A DNA stretch of 64,000 nt from Pseudomonadota bacterium. GTDB taxonomy: Bacteria; Pseudomonadota; Gammaproteobacteria; Burkholderiales; Rhodocyclaceae. Each line of letters begins with the position of its first letter. Within the stretch, counting starts at the first letter, position 1. Positions 24,931-31,754 of this stretch are shown here, one piece after another. Location: NCBI GenBank assembly GCA_018241725.1, contig JAFEDI010000008.1:32315-96314 (forward strand). Direction: 5' to 3'. The notes beneath the pieces were generated by a model that searched no databases, was not told where the DNA came from, and was given only the letters and a program-made list of their open reading frames with translations. A program made the position numbers and the translations under genes.

Positions 24931-25545
24931 TCAGCTTTCTCCCTGGGCCCGGGCTTCCAGCCGGCGGCGCGCGGCTTCGTCCAGCGCCCGCCCGCGCCAG
25001 GGGATCAGGGCCGGCACGATGCGGCGATAGGCGGCGTACGAATCCGGGTGGCGGCGTAGGAGACGCTTTTCCTCGATGCGACTGCCGACCACCAGGTAGG
25101 CGCTGATGCACAGCGCGGAGACCAGCCAGGGGGCGCTCATCTGCCGCGTCCAGATGAATACCAGCATCAGGAAGTACCACGGGTGCCGCACCCGGCAGTG
25201 CCACGGGCTGAAGGTGAGCGGCCAGGTTTCCTGGCGCAGGCCGAGGAAGGCCGGCATCGAGTAGAACTTCAGCGTGTGCATGAAGCCCAGCACCGCGGCG
25301 GCGCCGAGGCCCTGGTGGAGCCAGCGCAGCCAGGCGGGCTCGTCGAACAGCGGTGTGGCGGGCAGGCTGGAGAGGAGCGCCAGCGGCGCGGCCACCGTGA
25401 CGACGGCGAGAACGTTGAAGGCGAGTCGCCCGTGGCGGCCGAGCCGGCGTTCGAGGGTCGCCCCAGCCAGCAGGCTGTGGAGGGCGCCGAACAGCAGCCA
25501 GCTGGTGGCCAGCAACAACAGGCGGGGCAGGTCCGTATCGTTCAT
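24931..25545 (-). CDS. Isoprenylcysteine methyltransferase/NnrU-like membrane protein
   Basis: ATG 25545 is used (another lies at 25560). The 204-residue protein has five or six membrane helices. Its C-terminal part, VRHPWYFLMLVFIW then GSRIEEKRLLRRHPDSYAAYRR, is the SAM-binding signature of the ICMT/PEMT methyltransferase family, with the His-Pro and Glu-Glu pair conserved. Bacterial members methylate lipids or are of unknown substrate. It converges on the PocR kinase gene and is divergent from the DUF2058 gene. Confidence 0.8.
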   Translation of the reverse strand: MNDTDLPRLLLLATSWLLFGALHSLLAGATLERRLGRHGRLAFNVLAVVTVAAPLALLSSLPATPLFDEPAWLRWLHQGLGAAAVLGFMHTLKFYSMPAFLGLRQETWPLTFSPWHCRVRHPWYFLMLVFIWTRQMSAPWLVSALCISAYLVVGSRIEEKRLLRRHPDSYAAYRRIVPALIPWRGRALDEAARRRLEARAQGES

Positions 25546-25680
25546 GGGCGCATGGTGCATCAGATTGTGCGGTGCTGAGCACGCAAGGACTGACGGCGGC
25601 GACTTTTTGTTATGCTGCCGCTCTCTTTTCGGCCGGCCTCGCAGCTCGGCCTAATCACCTTATTTGACGGAGTGGCGCAG

Positions 25681-26217
25681 ATGGCGTCTTTGCAGGAACA
25701 GTTCTTGAAGGCCGGTCTGGTGGACCAGAAGAAGGCCAAGAAGGTCCACCAGGACAAGGCGCGGCAGCAGAAGATCGAGCGGCGCACCGGCACCGAGAGT
25801 GTCGACGAGGCGCGTTTGGCCGCCCAGGAAGCCCAGCGCAAGAACGCCGAGCGGGCCCGCGAGCTCAACGCCCAGCGCGATGCGGCGGCGACCCAGAAGG
25901 CGATTGCTGCACAGATCGCCCAGATGGTGCAGCAGAACCGTCAGCACAAGGGCGGCGGCGACATCGCCTATAACTTCACGCACGATAACAAGATCAAGCG
26001 GGTGTATGTGTCGGCCAAGGTGCGTGACCATATCGTCGCCGGACATCTGGTGATCATCTGCCGCGGCGATGTGACCGAGCTGGTGCCGAAGGTCATCGCC
26101 GACAAGATCGCCGAGCGCGATCCGTCCATCGTCGTGCAGATCAAGCGCGCTACCACGGAGGTCGCGGAGGACGATCCGTACGCCGACTTCAAGGTGCCGG
26201 ACGACCTGATGTGGTGA
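25681..26217 (+). CDS. DUF2058 (YaiL-like) nucleoprotein
   Basis: ATG 25681 starts the conserved MASLQEQFLKAGLVDQKKAKKV; the frame upstream is non-coding. The 178-residue protein has a charged, coiled-coil N-terminal half rich in Lys/Ala/Gln and a C-terminal domain (IAYNFTHDNKIKRVYV). Homologues such as E. coli YaiL are described only as nucleic-acid-associated proteins. No operon partner is evident; a new promoter separates it from the homospermidine gene. Confidence 0.9.
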   Translation: MASLQEQFLKAGLVDQKKAKKVHQDKARQQKIERRTGTESVDEARLAAQEAQRKNAERARELNAQRDAAATQKAIAAQIAQMVQQNRQHKGGGDIAYNFTHDNKIKRVYVSAKVRDHIVAGHLVIICRGDVTELVPKVIADKIAERDPSIVVQIKRATTEVAEDDPYADFKVPDDLMW

Positions 26218-26294
26218 TCTCCGGGGTGGCCGGCAGGGCGGTTTAGCGGTCCCGTCGGCGGTGCCCGGTTCGCAGCACCCGCTCGTCCTCACGC

Positions 26295-26300
26295 TATAAT
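26295..26300 (+). promoter_or_regulatory. Probable -10 element (TATAAT) for the homospermidine operon
   Basis: A perfect TATAAT lies 27 bases before the GTG start at 26328. A weak TTCGCA at 26269-26274 is 20 bases upstream of it, longer than ideal, so the -35 is uncertain. Confidence 0.5.
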
Positions 26301-26327
26301 CCGCGCGTCATTTTTACGGGCGGTGCG

Positions 26328-27683
26328 GTGCGTATCCTCTTGATCGGCTTCGGCAGTATCGGACAGGCGCTGCTGCCATTGTTGCTGCGGCACTCCGGAG
26401 GAGTGGTGGCGAACATCGCGGCGATTGCCGCAGACGAGCGCGGCCGGCCGGTGGCCGACGCTTTCGGCATCCGCCTCGAAAACCGGCCGCTCACACCGGA
26501 CAATCATCGCGAGGTCCTGCACGGCCGTCTGCGGCCGGGGGATGTGTTGCTCAACCTTTCCGTCGAGGTGTCGTCGCTGGCCTTGATGGGCTGGTGCCGT
26601 GAGCACGGGGTGCTTTACCTCGATACATGCATCGAGCCCTGGGCCGGAGGTTATGCCGCGGCGGACGCGAGCACGACCAACCACGCACTGCGCAAGGCCG
26701 CGCTGGAGATGCATGTGCCTGGCGCACCGACAGCCGTGATTGCCCATGGGGCCAATCCGGGGCTGATCAGCCATCTGGCCAAGGAGGGGCTGCTGGCGCT
26801 GGCGGCGATCCGCGGCATCCCGATCGAGACGCGTCCTTCCTGGGCTGGGCTGGCGCACGCGTTGGGCATCCGGGTCGTGCAGATCGCCGAGCGGGATACC
26901 CAGCATGCCGGCACGGTGCTGCCAGCCGGGGGCTTCCATAACACGTGGTCGGTGGACGGTTTTCTGTCCGAAGCCTGGCAATGCGCGGAACTCGGCTGGG
27001 GCAGCCATGAGCCCTGTCTGCCGTCGGATGCCCACCGGATGGCGGATGAGTCGGGAGCAATCCATCTGGATGCCCATGGCGCGGAGGTTCGCGTGAGGTC
27101 CTGGCTGCCGTCCTGCGGTGAGCAGCAGGCCTGGCTGATCACCCATCACGAAGCCCTGTCCCTGGCCGCCTTGCTGACCCTGCGGAACGACGCCGGCAGG
27201 ACCGTCCATCGTCCGACCGTCTATTACGCCTATCGGCCGTGTCCTGCAGCGGTCCGTTCGCTGGGGTTCTGGGTGGCCGGTGGCTTCGTGCCGCCACGCC
27301 ACAAGCGGGTGCTGGGGGATGAACTCACGAATGGCTTCGATCAGTTGGGTGTCCTGTTCGTCTTCGATGGTGGGGCTTACTGGTACGGCTCTACCCTCGG
27401 CCTTCACGAGGCCCGCACGCTGGCGCCCCACAACACGGCCACGTCCCTGCAGGTGGTGGCCGGCATTCTCGGTGCGTTGGACTGGATGCTGGCGCATCCG
27501 GCTGCGGGCGTGGTCGAGGCCGAGTCGATGGATCACGCCCGCGTGCTGGCGGTGGCCCGTCCATACCTAGGAACGGTATCCGGTGTGCTGACAGACTGGC
27601 AGCCCGGCCCGGCGGGGGCGTTGTCATTCAAGAATTTCAGGCTGTCTTCGGCCATGAGGGAGCACGAACTTGAAGCGGTCTAA
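26328..27683 (+). CDS. hss: Homospermidine synthase
   Basis: The start is GTG 26328. The 451-residue protein belongs to the saccharopine-dehydrogenase-like homospermidine synthases: dinucleotide fold GFGSIGQ (7-13), LYLDTCIEPW, IAHGANPGLISH, and late YYAYRPC and GAYWYGSTL. The enzyme condenses two putrescines (or putrescine and spermidine) with NAD as internal redox carrier to give sym-homospermidine. Its stop lies 14 bases inside the next gene, a DUF1190 lipoprotein followed by a YgiC-type ligase, so it is the first gene of a four-gene operon. The product is therefore a candidate substrate of that ligase. Confidence 0.92.
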   Translation: MRILLIGFGSIGQALLPLLLRHSGGVVANIAAIAADERGRPVADAFGIRLENRPLTPDNHREVLHGRLRPGDVLLNLSVEVSSLALMGWCREHGVLYLDTCIEPWAGGYAAADASTTNHALRKAALEMHVPGAPTAVIAHGANPGLISHLAKEGLLALAAIRGIPIETRPSWAGLAHALGIRVVQIAERDTQHAGTVLPAGGFHNTWSVDGFLSEAWQCAELGWGSHEPCLPSDAHRMADESGAIHLDAHGAEVRVRSWLPSCGEQQAWLITHHEALSLAALLTLRNDAGRTVHRPTVYYAYRPCPAAVRSLGFWVAGGFVPPRHKRVLGDELTNGFDQLGVLFVFDGGAYWYGSTLGLHEARTLAPHNTATSLQVVAGILGALDWMLAHPAAGVVEAESMDHARVLAVARPYLGTVSGVLTDWQPGPAGALSFKNFRLSSAMREHELEAV

Positions 27684-28086
27684 GAGAATTCCCCTGTTGG
27701 TGATCGGCACCGCTGGCCTGATTGCCGGCTGTGACGGCGGCGGCGACGTGCAGGAACTCAAGCAGGACTTCTATGCCGGTCGGGAGGCTTGCGAGAGGGA
27801 CTGGGGGCGCGATCCCCGCAACTGCCAGGAGGACGGTGGCGCCGGCGGTGGTCATGGCAGCGGTTCGGGTGCCCGTGGCAGCAGTTCGACCTATGCGGGG
27901 CCCCGCTACTACTGGGACCGTTCGGCGGGGCATCCGGTCGCCGTTTCTCCGTCGGGGGAAACGCGGATCGTCAGCGATTCCTACCTCAGCCGCGGCGCGC
28001 CGTCGACGGCGCGCGGAACGGTGGTCAGCTCGGTGAGCCGCGGCGGCTTCGGCAGCTCTGCTCACGGCTTCTCGGCGGGGGGCTGA
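27670..28086 (+). CDS. DUF1190 (YgiB/YjfM-like) lipoprotein
   Basis: The product is 138 residues with a lipoprotein signal ending in AGC (Cys near 21), then an acidic stretch with further cysteines (ACERDWGRDPRNC), a Gly/Ser-rich linker, a Tyr/Trp patch (YYWDRSAG) and a C-terminus with SRGGFGSS ending GG. YgiB/YjfM-type proteins share the RGGFG element and Gly tail and are always found beside YgiC/YjfC ATP-grasp enzymes. It overlaps hss by 14 bases and the ligase by one base. It may be the protein acceptor or partner of the ligase; that is inference. Confidence 0.85.
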   Translation: MKRSKRIPLLVIGTAGLIAGCDGGGDVQELKQDFYAGREACERDWGRDPRNCQEDGGAGGGHGSGSGARGSSSTYAGPRYYWDRSAGHPVAVSPSGETRIVSDSYLSRGAPSTARGTVVSSVSRGGFGSSAHGFSAGG

Positions 28087-29207
28087 TGACGATGGAACGT
28101 CTGCCCATTTCACCGCGTCCCGATTTCGGGCGGCGGCTGGAGGCCGTCGGCCTGTCTTTCCATTCGTGGGATAACTACTGGAAGGAAGATGTCTGCTACC
28201 GCTTTACGGCGGCTCAGGTGGACGAGATCGAGGCCGCTACGCAGGAACTGCACGCCATGTGCGTGGCTGCCGCCCGCCGCGCCGTTGCCGATGGGCGCCT
28301 GGCGCAGTTGGGCATTCCGGAGGCTTTCCACAAGGCCGTGGCGGATTCGTTGGCGCAGGACGAATTCAGCCTTTACGGCCGTTTCGATCTGGCCTACGAC
28401 GGTGTGAATCCGCCGCAGCTGCTGGAGTACAACGCCGATACGCCAACCTCCCTGCTCGAATCGGCGGTGGCCCAGTGGTACTGGCTGGAGGACTGCCGGC
28501 CGGATGCGGACCAGTTCAACTCGCTTCACGAACGCCTGGTGGCGCAATGGCAGCATCTGCCAGGCACGGGGGTAGTCCACCTGGCCTCCCTGCGGGGCAA
28601 CGAGGAGGACTGGGTGTGCACCACCTACATGCAGGATGTGGTGGTGCAGGCCGGGCGCGAGGCACGGCACATCCATGTCGAGGATATCGGCTGGGATGCC
28701 GTGCGCCGGCGCTTCGTCGATCTGGACGGACAGCCGATCGACACCCTGTTCAAGCTCTATCCGTGGGAGTGGCTGATGCGCGAGGACTTTGGTCGCCACA
28801 TCGTTGGCGGCGGCACGCGCTTCGTCGAGCCGATCTGGAAGTCCGTGCTGGCCTGCAAGGGCCTGCTGCCGTTGCTGTGGGAAATGTATCCCGGGCATCC
28901 CAACCTGCTGCCGGCTTATTTCGAGCCGGGACGCCTCCAGTCCTACGCGCGCAAGCCTTTGTATTCACGCGAGGGAGCCAATGTGGCGCTCTACGCCGAC
29001 GGGCGTCTGCTGGCCCAGGATGCCGGCCCCTATGGCGCGGAGGGCTTCGTCTACCAGGGGCTGGCGGTCATTCCCGAGTTCGACGGCAAGTATCCGGTGC
29101 TCGGTGCCTGGATCGTCGGCGGCGAGCCGGCGGGCATGTGCATCCGTGAGGACGTTTCGCCGATCACCACCAACATGAGCAACTTCGTGCCCCATTACTT
29201 CGAATAA
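28086..29207 (+). CDS. Glutathionylspermidine synthase-like ATP-grasp ligase (YgiC/YjfC)
   Basis: ATG 28086 overlaps the previous stop (TGATG). The 373-residue cytoplasmic enzyme matches the synthetase half of glutathionylspermidine synthase without the amidase domain: NYWKEDVCYRF, FDLAYDG, PPQLLEYNADTPTSLLES, and late LPAYFEPGR, SREGANVALY and GGEPAGMCIRE. These ATP-grasp enzymes join a carboxylate to an amine. The gene follows homospermidine synthase and a lipoprotein with a Gly tail, and precedes a DUF350 protein, which predicts ligation of homospermidine to a peptide or protein carboxylate. The true acceptor is unknown. Confidence 0.9.
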   Translation: MTMERLPISPRPDFGRRLEAVGLSFHSWDNYWKEDVCYRFTAAQVDEIEAATQELHAMCVAAARRAVADGRLAQLGIPEAFHKAVADSLAQDEFSLYGRFDLAYDGVNPPQLLEYNADTPTSLLESAVAQWYWLEDCRPDADQFNSLHERLVAQWQHLPGTGVVHLASLRGNEEDWVCTTYMQDVVVQAGREARHIHVEDIGWDAVRRRFVDLDGQPIDTLFKLYPWEWLMREDFGRHIVGGGTRFVEPIWKSVLACKGLLPLLWEMYPGHPNLLPAYFEPGRLQSYARKPLYSREGANVALYADGRLLAQDAGPYGAEGFVYQGLAVIPEFDGKYPVLGAWIVGGEPAGMCIREDVSPITTNMSNFVPHYFE

Positions 29208-29216
29208 GGACGAGCC

Positions 29217-29594
29217 GTGAGCGCCTTTCTCGCATTCATCAGCTATTTCGCCGCAGCGCTTGTCCTGCTGGCGGTGTTCGTGGTGGTCTATGTCCACCTC
29301 ACGCCCTACAGGGAGTTCGAACTGATCCGCCGCAACAACCAGGCTGCGGCGATCTCCCTGTCGGGGGCGATCCTGGGTTTCACCTTCCCGCTGCTGTCCT
29401 CGATCTACTACACCCAGAGCCTGCCGGAGATGGCCCTGTGGGCGGCCATCACCGGCGTGGTGCAGTTCGCCGTCTTCCTGGTGCTGCGGAGCAAGGCGGC
29501 GCAGATCGAGGCCGGTGACACCGCGCCGGCGATCCTGCTGGCGACGCTCTCCATCGCCGTGGGCCTGATCAACGCGTTGTGCATCAGCCATTAG
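29217..29594 (+). CDS. DUF350 (YjfL-like) inner-membrane protein
   Basis: The start is GTG 29217 behind AAGGACGA. The 125-residue protein has four membrane helices and the DUF350 signature (NNQAAAISLSGAILGFTFPL). YjfL-type proteins accompany YjfC/YgiC ligases and YjfM lipoproteins in many bacteria, so this is the fourth gene of the homospermidine operon. It is probably the membrane component of the same system; molecular role unknown. Its last four bases overlap the convergent exporter gene. Confidence 0.88.
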   Translation: MSAFLAFISYFAAALVLLAVFVVVYVHLTPYREFELIRRNNQAAAISLSGAILGFTFPLLSSIYYTQSLPEMALWAAITGVVQFAVFLVLRSKAAQIEAGDTAPAILLATLSIAVGLINALCISH

Positions 29595-30802
29595 GGCTTG
29601 GTTGTGACGTGCGGGCTCTTCGGCAGCAACGCCACGACGATACCGAGCAGCGGCAGGTAGGCGATGGCGTGGTAGACGGCATCGATGCTGGTCCGGTCGG
29701 CGAGCAGGCCCAGCACGGCGGCGCCCAGGCCGCCCATGCCGAAGGCGAAGCCGAAGAACAGGCCGGACACCATGCCGACCTTGCCGGGCATGAGTTCCTG
29801 CGCATAGACGAGGATTGCGGAGAAGGCTGACGACAGCACCAGACCAATGATGATGGTCAGCACCGTGGTCCAGAACAGGTCGGCGTGGGGCAGGATCAGC
29901 GCGAAGGGGGCGACGCCGAGGATCGACGCCCAGATCACCGGCTTGCGGCCGACGCGGTCGCCGATCGGGCCGCCGAGAATGGTGCCGGCCGCCGATGCGA
30001 ACAGGAAGGCGAACAGGTGCACCTGGGCGCTCTGCACCGACAGGCCGAACTTCTCGATCAGGTAGAAGGTGTAGAAGCTGCTCAGGCCGGCGATGTAGAA
30101 GTACTTCGAGAAGATCAGCACCAGCAGCACTGCTACGGCGCCGAGCACCACCTTGCGTGGATAGGGCGACGCCACCGGCGTGCGGCTGCGTGCGGCGCCG
30201 GCGATGTGGTGGGTGGCGTACCAGCGGCTGACCTGCACCAGCAGCACGATGCCGAGTACCGCCGCGAGGCCGAACCAGGCCACGCTGTGCTGGCCGAAGG
30301 GCACGATGACGGCAGCCGCCACCAGCGGGCCGACGGCGCTGCCGGTGTTGCCGCCGACCTGGAAGACCGACTGGGCCAGCCCGTGCCGCCCGCCCGAGGC
30401 CAGGCGGGCGATGCGCGAGGATTCCGGGTGGAAGATCGCCGAGCCGGTGCCGACGAAGGCGGCGGCGAGCAGCACGATCTCGTAGCTCGGTGCGTAGGCG
30501 AGCAGTAGCAGACCGAGGAGGGTCGCGGCCATGCCGAAGGGCAGGGAATAGGGCTGCGGCTTCTTGTCGGTGTACAGGCCGATCAGCGGTTGCAGCAGCG
30601 AGGCGGTCAGCTGGTAGGTGAGGGTGATCAGGCCGATCTGCCCGAAGCTGAGGTGGAATTCACCCTTCAAAAGCGGATACATGGCGAGGATCAGCGACTG
30701 CATCATGTCGTTGATGAAGTGCGAGGTGCTGATGGCCCCGAGGATGCCGAAGGCGGCTTCGCCGTGGCGCGCCTGCAAGGGCAAGGCGGTGGGTTTCGTC
30801 AT
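29591..30802 (-). CDS. fsr: MFS exporter of the fosmidomycin-resistance (Fsr) family
   Basis: The 403-residue protein has twelve membrane helices and Fsr signatures: AISTSHFINDMMQSLILAMYPLLK near the N-terminus and IFHPESSRIARLASGGRHGLAQSVFQVGGN in the fifth helix. Such pumps export fosmidomycin and related or endogenous compounds by proton antiport. It is divergent from an AraC-type regulator 161 bases away, its likely controller. Confidence 0.92.
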   Translation of the reverse strand: MTKPTALPLQARHGEAAFGILGAISTSHFINDMMQSLILAMYPLLKGEFHLSFGQIGLITLTYQLTASLLQPLIGLYTDKKPQPYSLPFGMAATLLGLLLLAYAPSYEIVLLAAAFVGTGSAIFHPESSRIARLASGGRHGLAQSVFQVGGNTGSAVGPLVAAAVIVPFGQHSVAWFGLAAVLGIVLLVQVSRWYATHHIAGAARSRTPVASPYPRKVVLGAVAVLLVLIFSKYFYIAGLSSFYTFYLIEKFGLSVQSAQVHLFAFLFASAAGTILGGPIGDRVGRKPVIWASILGVAPFALILPHADLFWTTVLTIIIGLVLSSAFSAILVYAQELMPGKVGMVSGLFFGFAFGMGGLGAAVLGLLADRTSIDAVYHAIAYLPLLGIVVALLPKSPHVTTKP

Positions 30803-30963
30803 GGTGCGGGCTCTCTGTGCGGCGCCGCCCCTTCGTCGATCAGGGGCCGGCTGCGTGTTGGTATGTCTCGACGTCTGCCGATTCTAGAAATACGATGCAT
30901 GCCTGTCTCACGCCATTCGGCCGTGGGGTTGCTAGAAAAAGACATTGTTCGACGTAGGCCTTC

Positions 30964-31740
30964 ATGACGGTGAAACCCCTTTCCGAGGCGCTCGCCGAGA
31001 TCGACGCCAGCACTGCGCCGGTGAGTTGCCGGGCGACCGACTACCCCGCAGGTTGGGAGGTGGCGCCCCACGCCCATGGCAAGCATCAGCTGATCTATGC
31101 CGTGCATGGCGTGATGGCGGTGAAGGCTGACGCCGGGCAGTGGGTGGTGCCGCCGACGCGGGGAATCTGGATGCCGGCGGGCATGTCCCACGCCATCCAG
31201 TGCGTCGGCGTGGTCAATATGCGCAGCCTGTTCATCCTGCCGGGGGCTGTGGCGAGTCTGCCGGTCGAATCCTGCGTGGTGGGCATCTCGGCCCTGCTGC
31301 GCGAGCTGATCCGCGCGGCGGCGGACGTGCAGACACCCTATGCGTCCAACTCCCGTGACGGCCGCCTGATGCGCCTGATGCTCGACGAGCTGCGCACGCT
31401 GCCGGTGTTGCCGCTGCACTTGCCGATGCCGCTGGAGCCGCGCCTGCTGGAGATCTGCACGCGCCTGCAACAGCGCCTGGACGATGCGTCCACGCTGGGG
31501 GACTGGGCCGCCCACCTGGGTGTGGACGTGAAGACCATCCAGCGTCTGTTCCAGCGGGAGACCGGCATGACCTTTGGCAAATGGCGCCAGCAGGCACGCT
31601 TGCTGCGGGCACTGGAGCTGCTCGCAGGCGGCGAGCGGGTCGTCGATATCGCGCTGGCCCTCGGCTATGACAGCCCGAGCGCCTTCACCACGATGTTCAA
31701 GCGCCAGTTCGGGCAGACGCCGAGCCAGTTCTTCAGCTGA
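30964..31740 (+). CDS. AraC-family transcriptional regulator
   Basis: The 258-residue protein has a small cupin sensor (PHAHGKHQLIYAVHGVMAV) and two C-terminal helix-turn-helices (GVDVKTIQRLFQRETGMTFGKWR; VVDIALALGYDSPSAFTTMFKRQFGQTPSQF). It lies divergent from the fsr-type exporter, whose expression it probably controls in response to an unknown ligand. Length and motif order are normal. Confidence 0.93.
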   Translation: MTVKPLSEALAEIDASTAPVSCRATDYPAGWEVAPHAHGKHQLIYAVHGVMAVKADAGQWVVPPTRGIWMPAGMSHAIQCVGVVNMRSLFILPGAVASLPVESCVVGISALLRELIRAAADVQTPYASNSRDGRLMRLMLDELRTLPVLPLHLPMPLEPRLLEICTRLQQRLDDASTLGDWAAHLGVDVKTIQRLFQRETGMTFGKWRQQARLLRALELLAGGERVVDIALALGYDSPSAFTTMFKRQFGQTPSQFFS

Positions 31741-31754
31741 TCGTCGAGGCGACG

